Positions 45,958 through 57,641 of a DNA stretch of 64,000 bases are shown in pieces. Source of the DNA: Phytopythium helicoides (lineage: Eukaryota > Oomycota > Peronosporomycetes > Pythiales > Pythiaceae); assembly GCA_024867545.1 (NCBI GenBank), contig JANFNE010000022.1:558001-622000 (forward strand), in the 5' to 3' direction. Every line of letters starts with the position of its first letter. Positions within the stretch are counted from its first letter, which is position 1. The notes beneath the pieces are model-generated. The model was not told where the DNA came from. It saw only the letters and a list, made by a program, of their open reading frames with translations, and ran no database searches. Position numbers and translations under genes: made by a program.

Positions 45958-47914
45958 ATGCACAGCGAAGTTGTCGTGTTCACCACAACAGCAGTCGCTT
46001 ACCGTCCGAGACTGCGGCAATCAGGGATCTTTCGCCCCATTCAAACTTCTAGGGTGACGCCAGCGAGACAAATTGAACACGAAGATTCATCTAAAGCGTG
46101 GGCTCAGATCCATGTATTTGTCGAGATGGAACGTAGCTCGACCCGATTTGTAGGCGGAATCACGAGTGTACTGGGCAACTTTCGAATCGTAGCGTGGATT
46201 TTGGATAGTGGTGCAGTAGTCTTGAACGGACCGCTCAATGGAAAATGCCAGTGGGTTGCGACTTCAGAAGAAACAAATTTCCGACAGTTCACAGGCGCCG
46301 AGGGCCAAACGGCCGGCTTTCGGTTCTGCTCGGCAGTAGAGGCAGATGAGTGTTCTCAGTTCCTCCTTCGTATTATCCACGCAGAAGAAGGTGCGGATGC
46401 CAAATAAAATAAATAGTAGCGAGTATGTGACTTACATGCTTTTTGCGAGACAGGCGTGCGGGCCGAGATGAACGCTCTTGTAGAGTCTCAAGGTGAAGAA
46501 GTGATCACACAGGTATGTCTTACGTTCTGGACTTCTGCGCTAACCATCTCCTGAGAGCACATTTATCAATATGCAGAGACCACTCTCACCGCTTCAGCTG
46601 GAGCTTGGTGTTCTCCGCATAGATCAAGTTCGCAGCAAAGTGTGCACTTTGATTTACGCTCACTGTTTCACTTGATAGTTCACTAACAGCAATGCGTGAA
46701 TTTAGTTCTGGTTGATTGCTCCAGCCCAAACCCAAGCTCTCTGTACTCCATCCAAGCTCAGGTCGTATGCAGATAGTTTGCTCGACAACACGAACAAACA
46801 ACCCATTGCCAAACCAGAAATTGGCGCATGCGATGAAGATGATCAAGGCAACAATCAAGACCAAGTCGCAGGTGACCCTGAGGTATCCACTTCAGATCAA
46901 CCCTCCGGCCTAGGTTCACTGGTGATCAATTACAGCGACGCGTACAGAACTCGTATCAGCAGTCCATACAAAGCAAAACAAGAGCTCCATGTAACATATA
47001 ATCTGCATCACGCACGGTATGAAGGGCTCCCACCGGCGTGGCGAGCACTTAATATCCAATTTGGATTGCCCCTCGAGGCAGTCCCAAAACGCGTTGTCGA
47101 TGGCTATGACGCAAAGATCCCCGCGGTACTTCAAATGATGAAGGAACGCTTGATTGAGAGTGGTGGAGCAAATATTGAAGGCATTTTTCGGCTCGCACCG
47201 GACCGAGATGAGTGCGCGACAGTTAAGCGCGCAATCAACGACGGCACATTCAACGGATGCTCTGACATCAATGTGATCGCCAATCTGATCAAGGTATGGT
47301 TCCGTGAGCTTCCAAGAGGGTTGTTCAACATGGTGCCCGAGAGACACATTTACCAAGTTTGCGAGCTTGAGGTAAGTTCGGGCTTGCTTCGTATATCTGC
47401 CTCAACCAATGCTGACAATAAAACATTGATGGGCAGGAGGGACAGGAAATCCTCGAGTCGGTGAATGAGTTCCCGCCGGTGCATCGTAGTCTCGTGCTAT
47501 GGGCTACTTGATCTGATGGTGGAGATCGTGCGAAATGAGCATGTCAACAAGATGTCAGCGAGAAACATGGGTAAGTGGAACATCACGTTGGCGACCGTGA
47601 GCGAATAGGTTGGTCTCATAGTTGCTTCCTTATCTGTCGCGCTGGTAGCAATTGTCATGGCGCCGAATCTCTTCACGATCACGAGTGAGAATCCCATGTG
47701 CGCGCTCACGATGTCTCAGAAGGTTGTCGATTTCACGTTGGTGATGCTCAAGGCCCGCATGCAGACAGGTGAGACAAAAGCGTCCTTGGGATTGCAGTCA
47801 CGTGAAGAACACGATGCTTTGGAATAATTTATGCGTGTTTGTTTGGTTTGTGTATGTTTCCTCGTGTCGCGCAGCTACAGTAGTGATGATGTGGATGCTG
47901 GGGAGTACAACTAG
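45958..47914 (+). CDS. CRIB-containing RhoGAP with N-terminal WH1/PH-like domain
   Basis: Exon 1 (from about 45958) encodes an EVH1/PH-like fold (WAQIHVFVEMERSSTRFVGG, FRIVAWILDSGAVVLNG, AGFRFCSAVEADECSQFLLR). Later exons carry a CRIB-like motif (ISSPYKAKQELHVTYN, YEGLPPAWRAL) and a RhoGAP domain: VPAVL-type region, ESGGANIEGIFRLAPDRDE with the catalytic-loop Arg, NLIKVWFRELPRGLF, AIVMAPNLF. It should bind active Rho/Rac GTPases and stimulate GTP hydrolysis in actin or polarity control. In the RhoGAP domain the frame breaks at 47498-47506: LVLW is followed by LLDLMVEIVRNEHVNKM only if one G of GGG is skipped. The end (SSDDVDAGEYN, TAG 47912-47914) rests on an intron of unsure phase. Start uncertain. 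Confidence 0.8.
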
Positions 47915-48078
47915 GAGAGGGACTATGCAAGGTGGTGTAAACTACTACTACTACTACATGCAGGGGCAAAAGGAGAGGGGCTTGGGAGTGCGACGGCGGG
48001 TGTCGATGGTATCGATGTCCGCTGCTTGGAACTACTGGGGCTTGCTATTGCTACTTCTAGTGTGGGTGCCGTCGTTAG

Positions 48079-49263
48079 TTACACCAGGCAGCCGTACTCG
48101 GGCGAAATGTGGCGGAAGATGTCGTCCTCGAGCACATCGCCCGCTGGGGTCGTGCTGCTGCTGCTGCTAGCAGTGCTGGTGGCAGTGCTTCCAATCGTCA
48201 TCGACGACGCCGCGAGCGCAGCTTTCCGGGTAGCCATAGTCGGCGACGGGTGCAGTGGGAAAAAGTCGTACGAGACCGTGTCGAGGGAGTAGCCGCACGA
48301 CGGGTGGTCGTTGCCGACAAAATCGTCCATAGCTCCGAACGGGTCGTAGAGCGCGTCGAAGCCCAGTGCGGCGTGGGTGTTCAGGCTCGAGGACGGCGGC
48401 ATGTCGGCTCCGCCCACTCCGGTGGCAAGGTAGCCGCCGTCGAAGATGGCAGCGCTGGCGGCGGCCACGGGGCTGTAGAAGAACATTCCCTCGTGCGGAG
48501 CAGCGCCGGCGGAGGACGGCGAGTCGGAGAAGAAGTGCTTACGAGCCTTGGTCTTGCGGGCTCCAGCTCCGAGAGCGGCGAGGCGGTGGTGGTGGATGGC
48601 AGCTGGCGACGGGTGGACGCGTGGGCTCTGCGACCCGCACGAGTCGTCGTCCGAGTCGTTGTCGTCGTCGGGCGTGGACGGCGTGGCGCCGTCCATGGCG
48701 AAGAAGTTGTGCGGCAGGAGCTGTCCATTGGGGTCGATGCCGTACGTCTCGGGCGAGAGCAGGCGCGTGAGCTGGCTTTGATAGACGGCCTGCTGGCGTA
48801 GCTGCTTGTCCGTGAGCGGCGGGCCCGAGCCGTTCTCCGCCTGCGCCTTGCACTCGGCCAGCTCCTGCAGCGAGCGCTTGAGGCTGCGCACCTTTCGGTA
48901 GGGCCAGTGGCGGATGCCGATGGCTCTGCAGCGCTTCTTGAAGGCCGTGGCGCGCACGCCGAACTTCTCGGCCGCCACCTTGAGCGGCAGGTGGAAGTGG
49001 TGGCTCAGCGCCGAGAAGTTGCACGTGGCGACGGCGGCCACGGGCGTCGAGGGCGGCGACGCCTGCTCGAGCGGCAGCGGCGCCACCGCCGCGGGGCTCG
49101 CCGGGAACGGCCGCTTCTTGAGCGCGCCGGGCGTCGGCGTGGCCGTAGCGGAGAACTCGCGTGGCCCCACGGGGAGCGGCGAGCTCGTGTCGGCCGCGGC
49201 GGGCGGCGAGAGCAGCGAGGGCCCGCTGCTCGTGCGGTTGATGAGCTCCATGTCCATCTCCAT
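48079..49263 (-). CDS. RWP-RK domain transcription factor
   Basis: Intronless, 394 residues from ATG 49263 (MEMDMELINRTSSG) to TAG 48079-48081. The domain is LPLKVAAEKFGVRATAFKKR followed by CRAIGIRHWPYRKVRSL. Plant RWP-RK proteins have RWPxRK; here His precedes the WPYRK core. The domain is a DNA-binding helix-turn-helix-like unit. An amphipathic helix (LKRSLQELAECKAQ) follows, then a long Ser/Pro/His/Asp-rich C-terminus that may be an activation region. RWP-RK factors are expanded in oomycetes and linked to sporulation or infection stages. The frame stays open upstream to 49797, but without clear domains; ATG 49263 is chosen because a Met-rich start precedes the first ordered region. Confidence 0.85.
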   Translation of the reverse strand: MEMDMELINRTSSGPSLLSPPAAADTSSPLPVGPREFSATATPTPGALKKRPFPASPAAVAPLPLEQASPPSTPVAAVATCNFSALSHHFHLPLKVAAEKFGVRATAFKKRCRAIGIRHWPYRKVRSLKRSLQELAECKAQAENGSGPPLTDKQLRQQAVYQSQLTRLLSPETYGIDPNGQLLPHNFFAMDGATPSTPDDDNDSDDDSCGSQSPRVHPSPAAIHHHRLAALGAGARKTKARKHFFSDSPSSAGAAPHEGMFFYSPVAAASAAIFDGGYLATGVGGADMPPSSSLNTHAALGFDALYDPFGAMDDFVGNDHPSCGYSLDTVSYDFFPLHPSPTMATRKAALAASSMTIGSTATSTASSSSSTTPAGDVLEDDIFRHISPEYGCLV

Positions 49264-50100
49264 GGCTTCCGAGGCGGATTGTCTGGCGGCCGGGCGCGCA
49301 AAGGAGGAATGAGCTGTCGCCCGCGGAGCTCGCGGGCCGCGGCGGGGGATGGGGGGCGAGTGCGCGCGGGGAGCTCCGCGCCAGGATCGTGCGCCACGCT
49401 GGACTTCCATGATCGCGCCTTTTCGACCAGATCTTTTCGCGGAAGAAAGCTGGGCGGTTGGCGTCCGTTTCGCCATGCGCTTCTGCCTGCGTTCGCGCGA
49501 GGTTCCGCTTGGCTTCCGGCGTCGCAGCTCCGCCCTCGACCAGATCGAGATCGACTTGAGGGCCTGGCACTCCATCTGGTCGGTCGGGGTTTTGGCACAA
49601 CACATGCTCGCCACACCTTGGCGAGCTGCCTCGCGACCCCATGGCAGGCTACAGTAATTGGCAGCAGACGAGCATCGTGAAATGCCGAAAGCACTAGGCG
49701 AAACGGATCGATCCATGAGCATACTCGCAGTTCTTCCGTCGAAGAACAACTCACGATGTGCAGGGTCTTCAAGACGAAACGGCCTTCGCGAAGGCACTTT
49801 TGGCCAGGGAAAATTTGTTCCAGCGGTGATGACAAGCTTCTCAACGTTACTGCAACGCGAGGCTTGTCACCAGCAAGGGTGAGACGTTGGGATGGATGCT
49901 TTGGACCGAGCGAATCAAGCGAGCGGTCGCGTGGATTAATTGCTGTGAAAAAGATATCAGCCTTCAACCAGGTCAAGCTCCTGGTTGCAGCTCCTCGTGG
50001 CCAACCAAAGGGCATGAGAGGGAGCAGCTCCATGCTCCATGGCTCCTCCTTCGCGTATCTTTTCGCGTCATCTTTACCTTTTCGCACCTTTCAGACATGG
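49264..50100. other. Intergenic upstream of RWP-RK gene
   Basis: The minus strand remains open to 49797 but shows no domain; plus-strand frames are short. This likely holds the 5' UTR and promoter of the RWP-RK gene and the 3' flank of the chitobiase gene. Confidence 0.45.
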
Positions 50101-51776
50101 CTACTTGGTGCCAAGAGGCGTAATGGCACCACGAAGTGCTTGCCACATGCGCTGGGTGTCGTTGAATGCCGGCGTCCCATGCACGGCCGAGTAGTTTAGC
50201 GCGTCGACATGCCACATGCCAGCACCTCGCAGACCCGAGGCATGTACAATCTGGAACTTGTGTGCGAGACTCTCCGGGTCGTCGAACCAAATCTGCGTTC
50301 GAGGCTGGGGAGAGGAGCTGCCGGCTCCGAGGCCGTCGTTGAACCACACGAACGGCGACTCGGTTATCTCGTCCCACTCACGAGAGAGCTTTCGTGCCCG
50401 AATGAGCTCCTGGATTACTGCAAAGTCGAGCTGCTTGCCCGCCGCATCGCTGCATGGCGCACCGAAGAATGGCACCTGCATGACTCATTGACGGATCATG
50501 TCAATTCGTAGCTCGCGTCGTCACGTGTTTCACGAGAGGTGCACCATACCGCTGGGATGCTGCAGACACCGCCACCGAAAGCCGCCGACTCTTCGTGGCT
50601 AGGCGCGGAGGCAGCACCAGCCTTGCACTCGTACTTGTATCCATACCACGGCACGCCAAGCACGAGCTTGTCTGCAGGGATGCCGAACCCCAGCAGGTAC
50701 TCGTCAATCCCCTGTTGGACCAGTGCTCGTGGCGAGTTGGCGCCAGCAACACACGCGTCGTAGATCTGACTACGCATGTCGTACGACATGACAAACAGCA
50801 AGTCTGCCGCATCTGCAAGCGCCCTCCATGGGTAGTAGCGCCCGTCGACTCCACGAGGCGCCCAAGGCACATCAAACGAGATCTAAATCAAGGCGCCAAC
50901 ACGGCTGTCATCATGTGAATCGTCGAAACGCTCCCATCCAAGAAGAACATACCTGTGCGTTCTTGGTCATGGGATGGCGCTCTAGCTCCGACCGAAGCTC
51001 TCGCACAAGTTCCCCAAGACATTGTGCGGTTTTGCCGCTCATGGGCTTCTCCGTGTCGATGTTAACGCCATCCGCGTAGTTGGTGGCGATGAGCTCGTAC
51101 GTGGCCTGGATTGCCATAGCAGCGAACTGTTACTGCGCTTTGTCCATGGTCAAGAGCTCGAGATGGGCCATGCACGCACTTTGATCCAGTCTTGGCGCGC
51201 TTTGAGGTCGCACAGCTGGTCGACATCGTCAAAGTTGTGCTTGACCACGACCAACACGCCCTTGTCGTGTGCGTGGCACAGCATCTCCTTGTCCGTGTTC
51301 CACGCGACCGTCGTGAGCTGTCTGACGCCAACAGCCAGCACAGCCAACCACACGCATCAGTAGCGGCGCAGCCACAAGCAGCAGCAGCAGCAGAAGGAGC
51401 TCCAGCAGCGCACCAGGTCCCAGTCGTAGTGCTTCCAGCGGTCGTCGCTCGCAATCGAGAACGCGAACACCTCCTTCTTCTTGGCCGCGACACTTTCAGC
51501 CCGACTCACAGCCACCGGCAGACACAGCCGCGATGCCTTTGGCTCCTCGTGCCACGCGTGGCACGGACACCCGCGCACCCAGCTGCTCCTCGCTTCCTCC
51601 GCTGTTTGAGGACTAAATCGCTCGCTCCTGAGCTCCCCGGAGGCCCCAGAGGCCGGGAAACGCGCCGATCGACTGTACACGTCGACGGCGCGGGCGTCAG
51701 CAGCGCCACAGACGACCACGAGCAGCAGCAGCAGCGCCAGCGCGCGGGGAAAGCGCGCCACCAGCGCGGTCTCCAT
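50101..51776 (-). CDS. GH18 di-N-acetylchitobiase-like glycosidase
   Basis: ATG 51776; signal peptide ALALLLLLVVVCGAADA. The early Cys-rich segment (RGCPCHAWHEEPKASRLCLP) and FAFSIASDDRWKHYDWD are as in chitobiases. After an intron (acceptor near 51320) comes LTTVAWNTDKEMLCHAHDKG, then YADGVNIDTEKP with the GH18 catalytic Glu (DGxNxDxE form typical of chitobiase). Later exons encode DLLFVMSYDMRSQIYDAC, LVLGVPWYGYKYEC and RTQIWFDDPESLAHKFQIV, ending GAGMWHVDALNYS and stop 50101-50103. The enzyme would split chitobiose units of N-glycans or chitin oligomers, in lysosome-like vacuoles or outside the cell. Introns near 51150, 50900 and 50510 are short. It is divergent from the DNAAF3 gene. Confidence 0.9.
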
Positions 51777-52160
51777 GGAGGTTGAAGGTGCTGCGGAGCT
51801 TTGATGGAGAAGCAGGTGGATACCGGTACAGCGTACCTTGTGGGTAGAAAAGTACCATAAACGATGGCACATGGGTTCGCGATCTTTCGCGACCTTTCGC
51901 GAAGCGCCATGCGCATCAAAAAATGCGGCAGCGGTCGCCGGCGTTATCTTCGTGCTGCGAGCTCCGGTTTCTGCAGCTCTGAGGACGCGAGGGAAACGCG
52001 TGGCGGTTCGCGTGCGCCAGTGAGCTGGGCGGAGCGCCGCACGATCCTGGGAGCGCTGCGTTTCGGGCGATAGTTACGAATTCTCGCGCTTGTGGGCTGC
52101 GTCTTTGCGCTCCGGGAGCTGCCAGACTGAGGTCGAGTGGGAGGCGCGGAGAGAGCGGTC
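51777..52160. promoter_or_regulatory. 384-bp divergent promoter, chitobiase and DNAAF3
   Basis: The region separates two divergent start codons. It contains a notable direct repeat TTTCGCGA/TTTCGCGACC around 51883-51902. No TATA box is clear. Confidence 0.35.
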
Positions 52161-54156
52161 ATGGCGCGGTCGACCAGCGGGCTGATTATGAGCATGGGCA
52201 CCGTCAATATGTGGGGGTTTTCTCCGGCCTTCGATCCGTGCAAGCACTTGTATGTCGACTCGAAGCACGCCGAGGACGCTAGCAAGCCTGAACAGCAGCA
52301 AAGCGAAGAAAAGGAAGAAGAGGCATCGTCAAAGCCCGTGAGCGTGCTGCTAGTCATGCCTGGGGATATCCGCCACGCTCTTGCTGCCATTGCGAGAAGG
52401 CGAAGATGGGACCCAGAGCTCCGTCGGCGTCGTGAACTGCACATCTACATCCTCGAGAGCTCGATGGAGGTGCTCGCGAGGCACCTGATGCTACTTAATG
52501 TTGCGTGTGACTGGTCAATTCCGCTGCGCCAGCGCTGTAGTCTCTTTCTGGAGATCTTTGGCAATGCATTCGTCCAGGAACGAACGAGCGCGTACATCGA
52601 AGACCAAGCCAAATCGCTTATGGACTTTGTTTATAACGAGCGAGGACAACTTGCGAGTCTTGTCGACCTGTCACACTTCAAGATGCGCTCTCGCGATGAC
52701 CTCATTGACGTGTTTCGCGGATGGCCTCGAAATGTAGCCTTCAACATGCAGAGTCTGCGGGATCATCGCCTACGGCACTACTACGAGGACCGATACGACT
52801 ATCGCGACAACCTCATTGACTGGGACTACACGGTGAGATATCCGCCTCTGAACAAGAATCACTCGGCTGAACTAACACATTTCCATGCTACTAGATGAAT
52901 CTAAAGCGGATCGAAAACGCGAGTGTGATTCACATCCGCCAGTATCGAGATTGGCGCAATAAAGGCATCGCGTTTGAGTTTGGGGACCAGGCGTACACAG
53001 AGCCCAACCGCACCATGGCAGCGTATACTCAGGTACGAGATATGGGTGGTGTTTATAAATGTAGCAGAAAGCTTCACATCGACCTGACATCCTGATATAG
53101 GCAAAGAAGCGCAACCACGGGTCTGTGTTATGCAGAGGCGTGTGGACTGACATCGTCGTGAGCCCGTACGTATCTCTCGGTGTGAATTGCGACGCATCAA
53201 ACAAGTTTGCAGAGCAACTCTTCGAGATCCACAACAAGGGCACTGGTGTCGAGCAGAACCGCCACGTAAGAACCCATTTCGTGTAAATGTCTAGTCATGA
53301 GAAAAGTCTAACAATCATCTGCGTCGCTCTAGAACACAACCGAAGTTGCAGTCTACAACATGCTCTCTTATTTGCACGAAATCGAGACGGGAGAAGTATA
53401 CAAGATGACAAAGGTGAATCAGCAATCTTTACTCGTTACTGTTGAGCCAACGCTAAGCGTCCTTTTAGGCACACGACATTTACAGCGGGATCAACACTGA
53501 CGACCACAAGGAGTCCAAGTGTGATAATCAGCATGAAGATACTTGTCGATTTGAAGAGCTGGATACTGTCGCAGAAGAGAATGAAGACGCAACAATAGAG
53601 GTATCCGAAAGCGATCAAATGGAGTCACCGGAGATACGTCGAGAGAGAGTAATCGCAGAATCTTTTGAGGGGGTCAAGGTGAGTAGTATTGTCGATACTT
53701 TATATCCATTCAACTCAAGTGACACAAATATCCAGGTTATTCCGTTGATAGGCCGTGTCGAGGATCTCTACGGAAAGAAGCGTTACGCTGGACTCTTCGA
53801 CTCAGTATTCATTTCCTCCCAGCAAGCTCAAGTCTTGCAGCCTATTCAGGATCCGGATGCACCAACTTTTACTAGTCTCCTCGTCAATGGCGCAAACGTT
53901 AACGTCGAATCATCTCTGTGAGTCTCGGTTTCAAACTGTTCTATAACTTTCACTAACTCTTTTTTTTTCTCGTTGTTCCAGCTTCTTGCTACCGCTGAAG
54001 GACGATCAACGAGCTGCGTTTGTTCGAAAGGTGATGGAGTGGGCTCCTGCAATGTGTCTCACTCCAGCGTTTTCATTCGCAAAAGATGGTCCAAGCATTG
54101 AAGACATGACCAAGATCAAGAACGCAACGCTTCATTTCCAATACGCAGCAAAGTGA
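52161..54156 (+). CDS. DNAAF3: Dynein axonemal assembly factor 3 (DNAAF3)
   Basis: ATG 52161; exon 1 to 52832, exon 2 from 52895, then further short exons to TGA 54154-54156. DNAAF3 works in the cytoplasm to preassemble axonemal dynein arms. Matches to the family: GTVNMWGFSPAFDP at the N-terminus, LHIYILESSMEVLARHLMLL, LFLEIFGNAFVQERT, DHRLRHYYEDRYDYRDNLID followed by WDYT, then RQYRDWRNKGIAFEF, EPNRTMAAY and GVWTDIVVSPYVSLG in the second domain. A charged loop (about 53480-53680) and a C-terminal block (VIPLIGRVEDLYGKKRYAGL, FDSVFISS) follow. The N-terminal methyltransferase-like fold is as in other DNAAF3 proteins. Presence implies motile flagella (zoospores). Confidence 0.92.
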
Positions 54157-54222
54157 AGTTACAGCATACTAGGCTAACGGAAGGGAGAAAATGAGCTGGA
54201 TCTGTGTCATATCGCTACGACT

Positions 54223-57028
54223 CTAGCATGCAATTGCTACGCTGTTCTCGTCACTTGCAGCGGTTGATGTCTGGCTGACAGTATGCACTACATGCTTAGG
54301 AGTTGGAGTTGCATTTTCAGCGATCACGGCTGTCGTTGTGTAGGAAACATCGTAGCGACCTCCAGTTGCACCTTCGCTGCAGTAGATGAATGCATTCATC
54401 AAGAACCAAGTGAGCACGGAGCTCCATGGCGTCTTCTTCGTCAGCTCGACGATGCAGCACTCATCGCGAAGGTGACTGCTCTGTCGAACATGGTCGATCA
54501 CGGACAGAACCGAGTACGACTTGTCTGTCGTCCCCATGTACATGTTGAGAAGCTGCTGCTGAAAGGCAATAACGCTGGGGCCTGCAAACATCAGACCCAA
54601 CTCGGTATCGGTTGGACGAGCACTCAGACTGCGGTCCGACAAATTGGACGAGGTCCGCACAGCATGCCAGCCATCCACGATCAGGATATTGGAGTGCACC
54701 TTGATAAGGATGCCTCGATCACTCGCTTGGGGTTTACTTTCTAGGCGGCCCACAAAGAGGTATTGATCCAGCTCCCGCTTGGATATTCCGTAGGTCGAAC
54801 TTGCACAAGCTTCTAGCTGCTCCAGAGACCACTGAATCGATAGTGCACAATATAGTCGAGTAACGACCGACGGTTCGTCCTGCTGAGCAGCATTTGTCAA
54901 TACAAGCGCTCGGAACGACTCGCGGTTTTGATGAGCACGAGCGATTCGTGCGACCAGTGCAGCACAGATACGATTGTGTTGAAGCCCGCCGCCTGAAATC
55001 AGGATCTGATTCTCGAGTTGGACGGATTCACGAGCATGCAGGATAAGGTTGACCATGGCGTTTTCTTCTCTCCATCCACCAGCCACGAGCGGAAATGGAG
55101 GCGAGCGACTATCGTTTTCTGGTGCACCACGACGATTTTCAGGGTTAGATGGCTTGTGATTGCGCTTGATCCAGTCGAACATCGCTGGTGTGCACGGCGC
55201 GACAACACCAAGTTCATGCCAGTAGTACCCGATGCCATTCATCTGTAGCCATCCTGCACGCTCCGAGTTTACGTCACACCCCGTCACCATGATGGAACGT
55301 CCGTCCACGCAAAGATACTTCTGGTGATGAAAAGCATACTTGGAGTTGTTGGAGATCCATTGAGTGAACCAACTAGGTCCAAGGTCACTCTCTGCATACG
55401 CCAGATGAATCTGATCCGTCTCCAGAACTTGCATCGGAAGAAAGCAGTAGCTGGCGCACTTCTTCAGTTGTTGTTGTTCCGTAGTCGGTAGCTGGATTGT
55501 AGAGCACATGGACATCTACTCCTCGCTTGATAGCCGCTTTCAGAAGGGATGCAATCGTTGCCACTTCCTTGTCTGTCTGATAGGATTTCTTTGGGTCGCC
55601 TTCGAGGTCCTGGTTGAAGTCGCACAGGAAAGTTGAGTAGTAGATGGACGATTCTGCTGAGCGCAGAAGTTTGACTATTGCACGCTTGCACTCCTCGAAG
55701 TCATGAAGTGGTGTTACATCTTCGGTTGCAAACTCCATGTCTTCAAACGAAAACTCGGTCGGAAACGTAGGTGTCAGCGCACCCATCGCCTCGGACGTCG
55801 CTGCAGCTGACAAAGGGAGAACCAAACCGTTGTTGACGTCTCTATCGACCTTGGCAAGAAGAAGGCACACACCAGACAATGTAACCCCAATCCCCGCGAC
55901 AAAGCAGGCGAGTGGCACAGCACCGTATCCAGCCATCTCATTGTAGAAAACCATCCCGCACCCCATGTTGCCCAGGATGATGAAGGCTTGGTACAACGGT
56001 ACGAATTTGAGTGTACCAAAATGCTCCAAGCCCTTGTTGAGGAAGTAAAGTTGCGGTACGAGAGCAGCTGGGATAGCGAGAAGAATGAGCACGTAAATGG
56101 GATTGAGTAGCGTCGTAACGATGTGGTGGAAGCTGCGGTGCTGCTGCGAGTCGTCACCCACATGTTTTGAAAACGCTGACGATGCGACCACAACAGCAGA
56201 CTTGGTTGCGAGAGACGTGAACCCAGCCATGACGCCGGCACATGAGCTGAATGCAAGCAATCCAACAGCTCCTCGGTGCAGGTTGTGAGTGTGAACGCGT
56301 CGAAGAATCATGGTAATGTACGCGAATGCCGTGATGGTGTAAAGAGTCGGCATCATGGAGTCGCGAAAAATCAAAGCACCAAGTGACTTGAGGTCGTAGG
56401 CTCGCGGAGGCGGTAGATCGGCTAGTTGTGCGGCGATGACGTCGCCGGCAACGCCTGCGACGATCAGAACGCTGGAAAGCAGGTCGACCGAAAGCAGAGG
56501 CTCTCCGAGCACGAACCGTCCGAGCAGCGCGCTGTAGATGAGCGTGAGCGCCGCAAACGGCGCCTGCACAGCCTGTCCGAGGATGCCGAGATTTGCGACA
56601 GCCGATATGGTGCCAACCGCCAGCACTAGCAGTCCAGCGACGAACACGCGCTGCTGAGAGGCCGCCCCAAGCTCGGGGTAGCGCTGCACGCGGTTGTGCG
56701 CGACCTTCTGGCAGCAGTAGCCGCTGGCCGACAGGAAGCTGCCAACGAGCGAGTTGAACACGCCTGCGTACAGGTAGAAGCTCCCAGTCGCGTCGTGCGG
56801 CTGCGTCACGGGCTGCGAGGGCTTCCAGGGCTTGTGGGCCGACGGCCGAGCGCCGACGATGAGCAGCAGCCAGGTGAGCGACACGGCGACGCTCAGGCCC
56901 ACGGCCCAGCTGAACCATAGCGGCAGCGTGGGCGCCGACGCGTCCGGCGCCTTGAGCCCCGCGGGCTTGGCGTACGAGGGCGAGGCGGCCGCGCCCAGCA
57001 GCGGCGAGCGCTCCGTCGGGCCGGGCAT
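54223..57028 (-). CDS. NIPA-like membrane domain fused to phospholipase D (TM-PLD type)
   Basis: ATG 57028. The first 400 residues hold about nine hydrophobic segments: AVGLSVAVSLTWLLLIVGA, GSFLSASGYCCQK, VFVAGLLVLAVGTISAVANL, SSVLIVAGVAGDVIAAQ and more, in an order like NIPA-type magnesium transporters (for example LGRFVLGEPLLSVDLL). A PLD superfamily region follows: CKRAIVKLLRSAESSIYYS, then HHQKYLCVDGRSIMVTG as the first HKD motif, and VHSNILIVDGWHAVRTSSNL as the second, with Asn where HxK has Lys. TM-PLDs are known in Phytophthora. The frame changes within 55434-55465; both frames are open for about 130 bp there, and no intron fits, so one surplus base is likely. The PLD half ends at stop 54223-54225. 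Substrate is unknown; the missing Lys may reduce activity. Confidence 0.85.
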
Positions 57029-57641
57029 GGAGCGAGCCTGGAGGTGATGACGGCCTTTCTGGTTGTGAGCTGCTCGAGTTTGTGATCGGGTTTATTGACA
57101 AATTGGGAGGATGTTGAGACTTAAAGTGACAGTAGTGGAGCACGAATAGAGCGTAGGATTTTGATCAGATATGCTGATTTTGTCACGGGAAGGGTACGAT
57201 CTTTGGGCGAAAGGGCGGCTGATTTGGTGGGGTTTTGGCCAATGAGAGAGTGCTGAGTTGTCATTTCAGCGAATGGGAGAGCGAGACTGTAGGACATAGA
57301 CGCGGCGACACCCACTTCAACATCACCTTCGATTTTGATTGTGGCAAATCAGCAGCTCACTTCCAGCGGCACCAGTTGACCCTCTCGACGTGTTGCCGCA
57401 TAACGAACCTTCGTGCTGGAGAGTGTCGTGCTGGTGGTCAACTCCAGCATCGTGGCACAACATGCAGTGTTCGTGCATCTACCGCAATTTTTTCGTACTT
57501 TCTGCAGAAGCCATACACCACCGACGCGTTGGCATTGGCTGCAAGATGCCGATCATGTGTGACATTCATTTTGTGAGCTAGTGATACCGCTTCCAACTTG
57601 ATGGGAGCGACTAATGATACGCAGCAACTGCCACAGCCAGC
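57029..57641. other. Intergenic
   Basis: Upstream of the PLD fusion gene and downstream of SF-assemblin, both on the minus strand. No gene recognised. Confidence 0.5.

Noticed and set aside
47940..47960. Short TAC triplet run
   Set aside because: Only five or six units in non-coding DNA after the RhoGAP; not informative.
48109..49680. Plus-strand open frames over the RWP-RK gene
   Set aside because: No domains; they mirror GC-rich coding on the minus strand.
49264..49797. N-terminal extension of the RWP-RK protein
   Set aside because: Frame is open but contains no recognisable region and begins with a non-ATG codon.
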